In this document: positions 51,285 to 60,913 of the stretch, piece by piece
How positions within the stretch are numbered: the stretch's first letter is position 1
How the letters are laid out: each line of letters starts with the position of its first letter
Source of the DNA: G020350405 sp964513655
GTDB lineage: Bacteria; Planctomycetota; Phycisphaerae; Sedimentisphaerales; Anaerobacaceae
Direction: 5' to 3'
Assembly: GCA_964513655.1 (NCBI GenBank)
Contig: CAZENQ010000007.1
Coordinates: 1 to 64,000 of the forward strand
DNA length: 64,000 nucleotides
The notes under the pieces: model-generated
What the model was told of the DNA's origin: nothing
Database searches by the model: none
What the model saw: the letters and a program-made list of their open reading frames with translations, nothing else
Made by a program: the position numbers and the translations under genes

Positions 51285-52158
51285 TCAATCCTTATTACNN
51301 NNNNNNNNCCTTATTACTGCTCCGTCGATTTCCCGCCTTGGATTTCCGCTCAACCTCTTTGTCAGTCGGTTCTTTTTTGGCATCACTGGTCGCGCTGTTG
51401 CTTACCAGCCAGTTATACAGTATCTCCGACCCGCTCGGGTCAAACGAGTGCCCTGCACCCTTAAACTCTTCAAACGTCACCTCCGCCCCCAGCCGACGGT
51501 AGTATGCCGCCGCCTTCTTGGCCGCCTTCATGTTTACATCATTCTCACCGGCACCAATATATATAGGCTTGCCGCGAAGCGCCTTCTTACTTGCCGGCTG
51601 CACAATCCCCCTGCGCCCCGCTGCAAAAATCACAGCGCCGGCCCACCCCCTCGGACTCGCCTCAACCATATTCGCACTGTGCCAGCCGCCCTTACTAAAG
51701 CCCGTAACAAACAGTCGTTTCTCATCAACTCTAAGATGCTCACCAACGTATTTCTTGACCTCCAGGACACTTCTTTTTTCACGTTTAAGAAGGTTCATAT
51801 ACTGCCCCCTGGTCATTTTCTTTTTTGTAGGCACATACCCCATACCTATAACAATAAAACCCTTGCCGCGGATGGCCTGCCTCATAGGCCACGTCGTCGG
51901 CTGACCACTCTGCCCGTGATAACAGAAAATAACCGGCCAGTCACGCTCATCCGTATAGTCGCTCGGAACGTATACCATAAAATGGTCATTACCTATGCGC
52001 TCGTTGTCAACATCGATGCGCACCTCCTCCCCCGCCACAAATTTCGGAACCTCCCCCTTCTTTGCCTTACCCGCCCCAAAGACCATCCCTGCAACACAAA
52101 ACCACAACAAGCCAACCGACAACCCCAAACCCCAAAGCAAACGTCTACTAAAAGCCAT
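51285..52158 (-). CDS. exported alpha/beta-hydrolase (dienelactone/PHB-depolymerase-like esterase)
   Basis: A signal peptide (LLWGLGLSVGLLWFCVAG) is followed by an alpha/beta-hydrolase core with PVIFCYHGQSGQ (oxyanion region), LFVTGFSKGGWHSA (nucleophile Ser) and FKGAGHSFDPSG (His). The frame runs into the N gap, but if the gap is closed on the shared 9-mer it ends SSNKD then TGA at about 51287-51285. The start is ATG at 52158, touching the alaS stop by one base. A TTG three bases upstream is possible. Substrate is unknown. Confidence 0.72.
51299..51308. other. 10-N assembly gap, probably of zero length
   Basis: The bases just before the gap and just after it share the 9-mer CCTTATTAC. Joining the flanks on this overlap gives a continuous sequence in which the esterase frame reaches a stop almost immediately. 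The gap therefore looks like a placeholder inserted where two overlapping contig ends were not merged. Confidence 0.75.
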
Positions 52159-54869
52159 CAAAATTTCTCTCTTATCAGCTCACCGGCCTTGGCAAGCGCA
52201 TCATCGATTCTCTTCGGATTTGTCCCTCCTGCCTGCGCCATCGCAGGCCGACCTCCACCACCGCCGTCAATTATCGGTGCAATTTCTTTAACTATCTCAC
52301 CGGCATTTAAGCCCCTCTCCATCAAATCGCTCGTGACACCCACCAGCAGCGTCGCCCTGCCGTCCTCTTCAAAGCCCAGGACGACTGCCGCCGACTTCGC
52401 CTTCTTCCTGAGCATATCGATAGCAGCACGCCCCTGCTCCACCGAGGTCGCCGACAACCGCCCGACAATTACAGATGTTCCACCGACCCGCTCCGCTTTC
52501 TCTAAAAGCTTCTTCGCCTCGGCCATCGTGTCCGAACCCTTCTGCCGCCCGCCCGATTTCAGCTCCTTCGCCAGCTTCTTGTTCTCTTTCATAAGCCGGC
52601 TGACCCTCTCAGCAACTTCTTCTGCCGGGACTTTCAGCATCTCACTCAGCCCGTCGACTATCTCGCTGCGCTCTTCGAAATACTTATTGAGCCCCTCACC
52701 CGTAAGCGCCGTAATCCTCCGAACACCTGCCGATACGCTCTCCTCCTTTATTATCTTAAAACCGCCGATTGAGCCGACCCTGTCAACGTGAGTACCGCCG
52801 CAAAACTCCTTGCTAAACGCATCCCCGACTCTCTCTTCGCCCTCGGCCCCGATAGCCACTACGCGAACGTCATCTCCGTACTTCTCACCGAATAACGCCA
52901 TCGCACCCAGCTTCGACGCCTCGTCCCTCGGCATAACGGCGCACGTTACCGACAAATCTGCCGCTATTTTCCCCCTGACTAAATCCTCAACCTTCTTTAC
53001 CTGTTTGCCGCTCAAAGCCTTCGGACATGTAAAGTCAAATCTAAGGTAATCCGGCCCGACCAAACTGCCCTGCTGGGCCACCGACTTGCCAACCACCTCC
53101 TGCAGCGCCCACTGCAAAAGATGAGTCGCCGTATGATTCTTCTTTATCGAGTCTCTGTCCTTGCTCACCTTTGCCCTCACCTTCTCACCGACACTAAATG
53201 CGCTCTCAACAAGCCGCCCCCTGTGAATAACACAGTCCGCCACCTTTGTAGTGGCCTCAACTATAAACCTTCCGCCCTCCGATTCAATAACACCGCAGTC
53301 GCCTACCTGGCCACCGGCCTCAGCATAGAAACATGTCCGGTCAAGAACAATCCCAATGTCATCGGCCCCTTCAATAAGGCCTTCCGTCTTGAAACTCCCG
53401 CCTTCGATCCAGCCAACTACCTTACTGTCGCACTCATCAGAATGGTATTTATGCAGGTCCTCCGTCGCCGGCAGCTCCGCATCGGCCAGAGCCACCATAA
53501 GCGACACACCTTTTTGCGCCGCCCTTGCACGCTCTCGCTGCTCCTCCATCAGCTCGTTAAATTTAGCTGTGTCCACCTTCAGGCCGCGCTCCTCAGACAT
53601 AAGCTGTGTCAAGTCAAGCGGAAATCCATAAGTATCATAGAGCCGGAAAGCATCCTCACCACCTATTGTCTTCTCACGTTTCTTTGCTGCCCGCCCGGCC
53701 GCCGTCTCGAAGATTTCAATCCCCCTGTCAAGCGTCCTGCCAAAAGCCGCCTCTTCCGATTCGATTACCGTCGAAACATAATCGGCCCTCTCCTTTATCT
53801 CCCCAAACGCATCTCCCAAACAATCAACAACCGCCGGCACAAGCCTGTACATAAACGGCTCGTGCATCCCCAACTCCCTGCCGAACCGCGCCGCCCGCCG
53901 CAGTATCCGGCGTATCACATACCCCCGCCCTTCATTGGATGGCGTCCCGCCGTCTGTTATCGCAAAGACCAGAGCGCGAATATGGTCGGATATCACCCGA
54001 AAGGCGTTATCGACCCGATTGTTCAACATGGAAGTATATCTTTCACCGCTGATTTCGCTGACGCATTCGATTATCGGCATGAACAAATCCGTATCGTAGT
54101 TGCTGCTTTTGGCTTGCATCACCGCCGCGATTCTCTCAAGTCCGGCACCGGTATCCACGTATCTAGCGCCCAATTCAACCAATTTACCGTCTTCAGCGTG
54201 GTTATACTGGATAAAGACCAGATTCCACAACTCGATAAACCTGCTGCAGCCAGCATTGACCTCGCACCTATGGCTGGCAACATCCTTCATATCACACCTG
54301 TCCGGCCCAAGGTCGATATGTATCTCGCTGCAAGGCCCGCACGGACCGGTATCACCCATCTCCCAGAAGTTATCCTTCTTGCCGGATGCCAAAACCCGCT
54401 CAGCAGGTATCGGAGTCACCTTCGTCCATAACGCGGCCGCTTCTTCATCCTTTGGAAGACCGTCCTTCTCGTCACCTGCAAAAACCGTCGCCCACAAACT
54501 CTCTCCATCAATACCCCAGACACCTGTAAGAAGCTCCCACGCCCATTCAATCGCTTCAGCCTTAAAATAATCGTCGAACGACCAGTTCCCCAACATCTCA
54601 AAAAACGTGTGATGATACGTATCCTTGCCCACCTCCTCAAGGTCGTTGTGCTTGCCGCTTACTCGAAGGCACTTCTGGCTGTTGACCACACGCGGCTTGC
54701 TCGGTCTTCTCAAACCCAAAAAGATGTCCTTGAACTGGTTCATCCCCGCATTGGCAAAAAGCAATGTATCATCATCAACAGGCACTATCGGCGAACTCGC
54801 AACAAACGCGTGCTCCTTGCCCTTGAAAAAATCTATAAAGCCGCTTCTTATCTGCTTCGCACTCAGCAC
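52158..54869 (-). CDS. alaS: alanine-tRNA ligase
   Basis: 903 residues. Catalytic core motifs are LFANAGMNQFKDIFLG, FFEMLGNWSFDDYFK and GDTGPCGPCSEIHID. The editing domain zinc ligands are in HTATHLLQWAL and EFCGGTHVDRVG. A C-terminal oligomerisation domain ends with GGGGGRPAMAQAGG. The start is GTG at 54869, with a modest SD (GAGG). It follows recA by 42 bases, a neighbour pair known from many bacteria. Complete and apparently functional. Confidence 0.97.
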   Translation of the reverse strand: MLSAKQIRSGFIDFFKGKEHAFVASSPIVPVDDDTLLFANAGMNQFKDIFLGLRRPSKPRVVNSQKCLRVSGKHNDLEEVGKDTYHHTFFEMLGNWSFDDYFKAEAIEWAWELLTGVWGIDGESLWATVFAGDEKDGLPKDEEAAALWTKVTPIPAERVLASGKKDNFWEMGDTGPCGPCSEIHIDLGPDRCDMKDVASHRCEVNAGCSRFIELWNLVFIQYNHAEDGKLVELGARYVDTGAGLERIAAVMQAKSSNYDTDLFMPIIECVSEISGERYTSMLNNRVDNAFRVISDHIRALVFAITDGGTPSNEGRGYVIRRILRRAARFGRELGMHEPFMYRLVPAVVDCLGDAFGEIKERADYVSTVIESEEAAFGRTLDRGIEIFETAAGRAAKKREKTIGGEDAFRLYDTYGFPLDLTQLMSEERGLKVDTAKFNELMEEQRERARAAQKGVSLMVALADAELPATEDLHKYHSDECDSKVVGWIEGGSFKTEGLIEGADDIGIVLDRTCFYAEAGGQVGDCGVIESEGGRFIVEATTKVADCVIHRGRLVESAFSVGEKVRAKVSKDRDSIKKNHTATHLLQWALQEVVGKSVAQQGSLVGPDYLRFDFTCPKALSGKQVKKVEDLVRGKIAADLSVTCAVMPRDEASKLGAMALFGEKYGDDVRVVAIGAEGEERVGDAFSKEFCGGTHVDRVGSIGGFKIIKEESVSAGVRRITALTGEGLNKYFEERSEIVDGLSEMLKVPAEEVAERVSRLMKENKKLAKELKSGGRQKGSDTMAEAKKLLEKAERVGGTSVIVGRLSATSVEQGRAAIDMLRKKAKSAAVVLGFEEDGRATLLVGVTSDLMERGLNAGEIVKEIAPIIDGGGGGRPAMAQAGGTNPKRIDDALAKAGELIREKF

Positions 54870-54911
54870 AGTCTATTCGCCTCGCTTGAACCTGACCTGA
54901 CGCCCTGTGAC

Positions 54912-55922
54912 TCACACCATCTCTTTGGCGGCAAGGATTTTGCTTTTCAGTTCTTCACACAAATCCTTGTTCTCGGCCAAATATCTCTTGGCGTTTTCCC
55001 TGCCCTGACCAAGCCGCATATCTCCGTAGTTCAGCCATGCGCCGCTCTTCTCGACCAGATCGCAGCTCACGCCCAAATCAAGCAAATCGCCTTCGTGGCT
55101 GATTCCGCTGTCAAACATCATATCAAACTCCGACTCCCGGAAAGGAGGCGCGATTTTGTTCTTCACAACCCTGGCCCTGACTCTCGTGCCGATAGCACGC
55201 CCGCTCTCCTTTATCGTTGCCAGTCGTCTCAGGTCGATTCGCACGGAACTGTAAAACTTCAACGCCCTGCCGCCGGGCGTCGTCTCCGGGTTGCCGAACA
55301 TCACGCCGATTTTCATACGGATTTGATTTATGAAGATAAGGGCCGTCTTGCTCTTGTCAATAACGGCCGCAAGCTTCCTCATCGCCTGGCTCATCAACCT
55401 CGCCTGTAGTGCCATGTGGGTATCGCCCATCTCACCTTCAATCTCCGCCGCCGGCGTAAGCGCCGCAACCGAATCAACAATTATAACGTCGACGGAATTA
55501 GACCTTATTAGCATCTCCACGATTTCAAGTGCCTGCTCTCCCGTGTCAGGCTGGCTGACCAGCATATTACTGACCTGGACACCCAGCTTGCTGGCCCAGG
55601 TCATATCAAGCGCGTGTTCAGCATCAATAAATGCCGCTACTCCTCCTGCACGCTGGGCACTCGCAATCACGTGAAGTGCCAGGGTGGTCTTGCCCGACGA
55701 CTCCGGCCCAAACATCTCCGTAACCCGACCGCGAGGGATACCCACGCCGCCAAGAGCAATATCAAGGGATAACGCACCCGTAGCTATACCCTCAATCCTC
55801 GCGTACCTGTGCTCGTCCATCTGCATAATCGAACCCTGCCCGTATTGCTTCTCGATCTGCGCGATCACCCGCTGCAGGGCATCTTCCTTACTGCTTGGTT
55901 CACTCTTTTTCGTCTTCCCCAT
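54912..55922 (-). CDS. recA: recombinase RecA
   Basis: 336 residues. It forms the strand-exchange filament and triggers the SOS response. Walker A is GPESSGKTT (about 72-80), Walker B VDVIIVDSVAALTP, loop L2 region FINQIRMKIGVMFGNPETTPGG. The length is normal. The C-terminal acidic tail is short. It lies between thpR and alaS; any LexA box would be hard to spot, since the gene seems to be read from an upstream promoter. Confidence 0.98.
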   Translation of the reverse strand: MGKTKKSEPSSKEDALQRVIAQIEKQYGQGSIMQMDEHRYARIEGIATGALSLDIALGGVGIPRGRVTEMFGPESSGKTTLALHVIASAQRAGGVAAFIDAEHALDMTWASKLGVQVSNMLVSQPDTGEQALEIVEMLIRSNSVDVIIVDSVAALTPAAEIEGEMGDTHMALQARLMSQAMRKLAAVIDKSKTALIFINQIRMKIGVMFGNPETTPGGRALKFYSSVRIDLRRLATIKESGRAIGTRVRARVVKNKIAPPFRESEFDMMFDSGISHEGDLLDLGVSCDLVEKSGAWLNYGDMRLGQGRENAKRYLAENKDLCEELKSKILAAKEMV

Positions 55923-56034
55923 TTTTCACAATCTCCTACTCGCCAAAAACCACGATTCAATTAAATATCCAAAACTACAAACCAAAATTGCCAACCTTAA
56001 AGCACTTTGCACTTTCTACTTTACACTTTTCACC

Positions 56035-56601
56035 CTATTGTAACTTATAACTTCCCAAAGCGGTATAGATAGGCCCCTTCGGCGTCAACTGGCTTTGATA
56101 AACCGAAACCGAACCTGCCGTAATCGTCCCGGCCTTAAAATCCTTATAATCTTCACTCGCCCTGGCCAGCTTAACGCCCGCCGATGACCTTTTCACCCGG
56201 CAAATAGTCAAGTGACCCGTAAATTCTCGCCCCTCCTTCGGCCAGCCCGCCGCGGCCAGCGGCTCCTCAAGCCCCTCTGCCAGCCGCTTTAGACTATCAC
56301 TCCCGGCACCGCTACCAACCCATACCACTCTCGCGCTCCTACCGCCGAAATACCCAACTTGTTCGATATCCAGCTCAAAACTCTCATGCCGGCCGCAAAC
56401 CTCTTTGACTATATCACAAACCTCCATTACCTTCGCGTCCTTGACCTCCCCCAGGAATTTCAACGTCAGGTGCACAGCCTCCGGCTTGACCCACTTAACA
56501 TCACCCTTCTTAACCTCCGCCTTCTCTCCTAACTCCTCCTGCAAATCACCCAACGCCCTCCTGACTTCCTCATTAATGTCTATCGCTATAAAACACCGCA
56601 T
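56035..56601 (-). CDS. thpR: RNA 2',3'-cyclic phosphodiesterase (2'-5' RNA ligase family)
   Basis: 188 residues, 2H phosphoesterase superfamily. The two HxT motifs are VHLTLKFLG and GHLTICRVK, the catalytic pair that opens 2',3'-cyclic RNA ends. The opening MRCFIAIDINEEVRRAL is typical. It lies between the pfkB-type kinase (15-base gap) and recA (112-base gap) on the same strand. Confidence 0.92.
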   Translation of the reverse strand: MRCFIAIDINEEVRRALGDLQEELGEKAEVKKGDVKWVKPEAVHLTLKFLGEVKDAKVMEVCDIVKEVCGRHESFELDIEQVGYFGGRSARVVWVGSGAGSDSLKRLAEGLEEPLAAAGWPKEGREFTGHLTICRVKRSSAGVKLARASEDYKDFKAGTITAGSVSVYQSQLTPKGPIYTALGSYKLQ

Positions 56602-56616
56602 AACAATATCAACCAG

Positions 56617-57522
56617 CTAAAACTGCGTCACCTTTCGCAGCGTTTCTAATCTGTCCTCGATATCACTTTTGTCTATCGAGCTGAGCCCCTGCAGTGAAAA
56701 ATCAAAAATCGTAAACGAAGCAACCACCGTTCCATACGCAATCGCTTTTCTCAGCGATTCAAAATCCGTCTTACCAACCTGCGCCAAATAGCCCATGAAC
56801 CCGCCCGCAAAGCTGTCACCGGCGCCCGTAGGGTCTTTCACCTCAGCCGCCGGATACGCCGGCAGAATAAATCTCTCCCCGCTTCCTTTGCACATCAATG
56901 AACCCGACTCGCCTTTCTTTATAACCGCAACTCGCGGCCCCATGCCTATAATCTCTTCCCCGGCTTTTATCAGATTACTCTTCGCCGCTAACATCCTCGC
57001 CTCATCCTCATTTATAATAAGACAATCGATTCTCTTAAGCAGCTTCCTCAAATCATCCCCTTCGTCCTCAATCCAGCAGTCCATCGTATCAGCCGCCACG
57101 AATACCGGCTTGTCAACCTGTTCAAGCAATTGATTCTGAAGCGCGGGCGCCGTATTTGCTAAAAACACAAACTCACTGTCCTTGTACTCCGCCGGCACGC
57201 TCGGCGGCCCCTCCGCAAGTACGTTCAGTTCCAGCAAATCCGTCGTCCTCTTGTTTATGTCCTCATGATACGTCCCCGCCCAGCGAAACGTCTTGCTGTT
57301 CTCCCGCACCTCCAATCCCGCCAAATCGACATCCCTGCCGGCAAAAACCTCCGCCAGGTCAAAAGGACAATCCGACCCTACAGCGCCAACCAGACGAACA
57401 GGAGAAAAAAAACTCGCCGCCATACTAAAATACACCGCCGCCCCGCCAATACAGTCTTCACTAACACCAAACGGCGTCCTGACCGTATCAATAGCTATCG
57501 AACCCGTCACCAGTAAAGACAC
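56617..57522 (-). CDS. PfkB-family carbohydrate kinase
   Basis: 301 residues, ribokinase-like fold. Diagnostic parts are FGVSEDCIGGAAVYFSMAA near the N terminus and DPTGAGDSFAGGFMGYLAQVG (anion hole and catalytic Asp). Substrate could be a sugar or nucleoside and cannot be fixed from sequence. It sits between gltX (14-base gap) and thpR, inside the operon. Confidence 0.88.
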   Translation of the reverse strand: MSLLVTGSIAIDTVRTPFGVSEDCIGGAAVYFSMAASFFSPVRLVGAVGSDCPFDLAEVFAGRDVDLAGLEVRENSKTFRWAGTYHEDINKRTTDLLELNVLAEGPPSVPAEYKDSEFVFLANTAPALQNQLLEQVDKPVFVAADTMDCWIEDEGDDLRKLLKRIDCLIINEDEARMLAAKSNLIKAGEEIIGMGPRVAVIKKGESGSLMCKGSGERFILPAYPAAEVKDPTGAGDSFAGGFMGYLAQVGKTDFESLRKAIAYGTVVASFTIFDFSLQGLSSIDKSDIEDRLETLRKVTQF

Positions 57523-57536
57523 TTATTTACTCTCCC

Positions 57537-59180
57537 CTAAATCTCAGCTCTCGTTTCGAATTTCTTCAACGTATTATCAATCCTCATCAAGGTGTTTTCC
57601 TTACCTAACATCTCCACCGAATCGAAAATCGGCAGACTTATCGTCGTCCCGCAGATTGCAACTCGCAGAGGCTGTGCAACCTTGCCCAAACCCACGCCCC
57701 TCTCCTCCGCCAGACCACGCAACATGTCCTCACTTGCCTCCTTCGTAAATTGCTCCATAGTGGCAACCTTCTCTCGGACAATTCGAAGTACGCAAAGCCC
57801 CTCACCCTTCAGCAACACCTTCTTGACCGATTTCTCATCGTATCCGATTTGGTCGTTCGCCAAAACGATAAATTTGCTCTTGCGCTCAATATCAGCCAAT
57901 GTCCGCGCACCCTCACACGCCTTTATCATTCTCGCAAGAAGCCCATCGTCCGCCGCGACTAATGGAGATTCAACCGCCTTCAAATAATCCTTAAAATGCT
58001 CCAGCAGTCTCTCTGGCTCAATCATCCGAATATGCTCGGTGTTAAAAGCAATCAGCTTGTCTCTGTCGAACAGACTGTTCGACTTCGTCAGACGCGTCAA
58101 ATCGAACGCTTCAGTCAGCTCGCCCACTGTCATAATCTCGCGTTTATCTCCCGGATTCCACCCAAGCAGCGAAAGAAAATTCACCATCGCCTCAGGCAAA
58201 TACCCGCTCCTGAAAAAATCAACGACGTTAATCTCCGGCAGCTCCACACCAAGGTACTTCGCCATCGAATCAATGCTCGGCATATCCGGCGAACTTTTGC
58301 CCTCAATAAAACTCTCAACTTGTTCAACTGAAATCCCACCAACCTCCGCAAGCTTATTAAGGTCAACATCTCTCACAGCCTTAATCGCCTTGCGAAGCGC
58401 CTTCGGCCGCTCACGCTTTGAAAGTTTACCGCCACTCTCGCTGACCGTTACAGACATATGAGCATATCTCGGAAGTTCCCCAAAGCCTAGGGCCTCCCAC
58501 AGCAACTGCTGCCCCGGCGTATTCATCAGATGCTCCTGCCCCCGAATAACGTCAGTCGCACCCATCAAATAATCATCAACCACGCACGCAAAGTTATACG
58601 TAGGGAACCCATCGCTCTTCTGTATTATAAAATCGCCAATCTCGCCGGCATCAAAGCTCACCTCTCCACGCACCACATCACAAACCACAACCACCCCGCT
58701 CTTAGGCACAGCAAAACGCACCGTCACAGGCGTGCCCTCGGCCTTGGCCTTCTCCATATCTTTTTCGTCAGGGAATCTCTCCGGCCGCTTATAGACAAAA
58801 CCTTTCTTTTGCGCCTCCGCCTCCTCACGTCTCGCCTGCAGTTCCTCAGCCGTATCAAAACAGTAATATGCCTTCTGCTCATCCACCAGCTTCTTCACAT
58901 ACCCATCATAAATCCCCTTCTCTTTCCGCTCGGATTGCAGATAGGGCCCGTTCGCCCCCCCAACCTCAGGACCCTCGTCCCACTCAATACCAAGCCATCG
59001 CAAATCATCCATCACCTGCTTGCACGCCGTTGGCGTATTACGCTTTTGGTCAGTATCCTCAATCCGAAGTATGAACTTGCCCCCCATCTGCCTCGCAAAA
59101 AGCCAGTTAAATACCGCCGTCCTGGCCCCGCCCACATGCAGATAACCCGTCGGTGACGGTGCAAAACGCGTTACTACCAT
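57537..59180 (-). CDS. gltX: glutamate-tRNA ligase with an inserted HTH-like segment
   Basis: 547 residues, about 60-70 longer than most GltX. The HIGH-like motif is PTGYLHVGGAR and KLSKR is at 252-256. Immediately after it (about 258-317) an extra block contains LNKLAEVGGISVEQVES and a FIEGKSSPDMP...MAKYLGVELPEI stretch that closely follows the XRE/Cro helix-turn-helix pattern. The normal sequence then resumes with FFRSGYLPEAMVNFLSLLGW. It charges tRNA-Glu, and perhaps also tRNA-Gln, although glnS is also present. It heads the operon that runs through recA and alaS. Confidence 0.94.
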   Translation of the reverse strand: MVVTRFAPSPTGYLHVGGARTAVFNWLFARQMGGKFILRIEDTDQKRNTPTACKQVMDDLRWLGIEWDEGPEVGGANGPYLQSERKEKGIYDGYVKKLVDEQKAYYCFDTAEELQARREEAEAQKKGFVYKRPERFPDEKDMEKAKAEGTPVTVRFAVPKSGVVVVCDVVRGEVSFDAGEIGDFIIQKSDGFPTYNFACVVDDYLMGATDVIRGQEHLMNTPGQQLLWEALGFGELPRYAHMSVTVSESGGKLSKRERPKALRKAIKAVRDVDLNKLAEVGGISVEQVESFIEGKSSPDMPSIDSMAKYLGVELPEINVVDFFRSGYLPEAMVNFLSLLGWNPGDKREIMTVGELTEAFDLTRLTKSNSLFDRDKLIAFNTEHIRMIEPERLLEHFKDYLKAVESPLVAADDGLLARMIKACEGARTLADIERKSKFIVLANDQIGYDEKSVKKVLLKGEGLCVLRIVREKVATMEQFTKEASEDMLRGLAEERGVGLGKVAQPLRVAICGTTISLPIFDSVEMLGKENTLMRIDNTLKKFETRAEI

Positions 59181-59286
59181 TAAAAGCCTCGCAAATTATG
59201 GAAAATACGCGAAAACAACCAAAAAGTAAGCTATATCCGCCCCATTGTCAAGAACTGCATAACCGCATGTCTCGCACAACCGACAA

Positions 59287-60195
59287 CTACGGCGGACACT
59301 TCGCGCACGCCGAGCGAAACAGCATCGTGCTCAGATACCGGTCACCCCGGTCCGCTATGATGGTAACAACAGTACCCGAATCCATCTGCTCTGCGACAAG
59401 CAAAGCACCCGCAACCGCCGCACCGCTGGAGATACCCGCAAATATCCCTTCTTCGGATGCAAGACGACGCGCCATCTCAAACGCCTCCCCGTCCTTAATC
59501 ACAATGACGTCATCGAGCCGCGACCTGTCATAAACCTCCGGAACAATCGCCTCCGTCATGTTCTTAAGCCCCTGGATGGTGTGGCCAAGTGTCGGCTCAA
59601 CCCCGACAACCCTGATATCTTTCGATTTCTCCCTAAAATAGCGAGATGTCCCCATCAGCGTCCCGCTTGTACCCATCCCCGTGATGAAAACATCAATCTC
59701 GCCCTTGGTCTGTTCATAAATCTCCGGAGCCGTCGTTTCATAGTGAGCCAGCGGATTGTTCTGGTTCACATACTGATTCGGCATGAAATACTCATCAGGA
59801 TGCCCTTCCAACAGCTTATGCGCCATCATTATTGCCCCGTCTACCCCTTCCTTGGCCGGCGTAAGAACCACCTCCGCACCAAAGGCCTCAAGAACATGAC
59901 GCCTCTCCGTGCTCACGCACTCAGGCAAAGTCAGCTTCACACGATAGCCCTTCGATGCGCCAATCATCGCAAGCGCAATGCCCGTATTGCCAGAAGTCGG
60001 CTCGAGTATGGTCTTGCCCTTGGTCAATTCGCCTGATTCCTCGGCCTTGCTAATCATATAAAGCGCAGCCCGGTCCTTCACAGAGCCGCTCGGATTATTC
60101 CCTTCGAGCTTGGCTAAGATTCTAACCTTCCCGTTCGGACTCAGCCGCTTTAACTCCACCAAGGGAGTATTGCCAATCGACGACAGTATGCTCAT
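59287..60195 (-). CDS. cysteine synthase (CysK/CysM family)
   Basis: 302 residues, PLP-dependent beta family. It forms cysteine from an activated serine and sulfide or thiosulfate. The PLP Lys is in NPSGSVKDRAALYM, with PTSGNTGIALAMIGA, GTSGTLMGTSRYFRE and GISSGAAVAGALL. The length is nearer CysM than CysK, so cysM is possible. An excellent SD (AGGAG) precedes the ATG. It is separated from gltX by 106 bases and is probably transcribed separately. Confidence 0.92.
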   Translation of the reverse strand: MSILSSIGNTPLVELKRLSPNGKVRILAKLEGNNPSGSVKDRAALYMISKAEESGELTKGKTILEPTSGNTGIALAMIGASKGYRVKLTLPECVSTERRHVLEAFGAEVVLTPAKEGVDGAIMMAHKLLEGHPDEYFMPNQYVNQNNPLAHYETTAPEIYEQTKGEIDVFITGMGTSGTLMGTSRYFREKSKDIRVVGVEPTLGHTIQGLKNMTEAIVPEVYDRSRLDDVIVIKDGEAFEMARRLASEEGIFAGISSGAAVAGALLVAEQMDSGTVVTIIADRGDRYLSTMLFRSACAKCPP

Positions 60196-60352
60196 TAATG
60201 TCTTCTCCTAAATTCAAACCCTCATAACACCGGCCGCAATAATAACAAAAAAACCCACACTTTCCAAGCCTTATATTCCGCTCTGTGTCAAAGTGCCTCA
60301 CTCACAACGCCAAACTGGACAAAACAACTACAATCTGCTAAATTCCTATGCA

Positions 60353-60841
60353 ATGATAGATAGAAAGCCCTTAAAACTAAATCACCGTGATTTAATCGAG
60401 GTCATCAGAAAAACACCTTTGGTATCAATCGACCTCATCATCGAAAACAACCGTGGCGAAATTCTCCTCGGCCTGCGAAAAAACGCCCCTGCTAAGGACT
60501 TCTGGTTCGTCCCCGGCGGCCGAATCCTAAAAGACGAATCAATCCCCGATGCCTTCAACCGCATCGCCAAAGATGAACTCGCAATTATCCTCACCTGCGA
60601 AAAGGCTAAGTTCCTCGGCGTTTTCGAGCACTGGTACCCGGATAACTTCACCCAGAAACAAAAGGCCAGCACTCACTACATAGTATTGGCCCACCACATC
60701 AAAATAACCGATGCACCGTCCGAATTCCCAGAAGACCAGCACTCTCAACACAAATGGTTCGACAAAAGCTCCCTGCTGAAAGACGAAAAAGTCCACCCCA
60801 ACACAAAGGCATATTTTGAAAAACCGTACCTTATCCCATAA
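60353..60841 (+). CDS. GDP-mannose mannosyl hydrolase-like Nudix protein
   Basis: 162 residues. The Nudix-like box is GGRILKDESIPDAFNRIAKDEL, of the GDP-mannose hydrolase subtype, which lacks the first Glu of the standard Nudix box. FWFVPGGRI and VFEHWYPDNF are also typical of that group. It would hydrolyse GDP-mannose or GDP-glucose, perhaps in surface polysaccharide metabolism. I chose the ATG at 60353 (MIDRKPLKLNHRDLIEV); a GTG at 60293 is open but adds unrelated residues. No SD is seen. Confidence 0.88.
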   Translation: MIDRKPLKLNHRDLIEVIRKTPLVSIDLIIENNRGEILLGLRKNAPAKDFWFVPGGRILKDESIPDAFNRIAKDELAIILTCEKAKFLGVFEHWYPDNFTQKQKASTHYIVLAHHIKITDAPSEFPEDQHSQHKWFDKSSLLKDEKVHPNTKAYFEKPYLIP

Positions 60842-60913
60842 ACTGTTATCTGCTACAATATCACGATTGAACTTCTCGATGAATACATAGCCGTTTTGCC
60901 AGGATAAAACCAA

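Noticed and set aside
51448..52791. Open 447-codon frame on the plus strand
   Set aside because: It lies antisense to the esterase and alaS, which have clear motifs, and its product is Ser/Pro-rich low-complexity. It arises from the GC-biased codon use of the real genes.
53121..54431. Open 436-codon frame on the plus strand
   Set aside because: Antisense to alaS; no domain is recognisable, and alaS is full length and well supported.
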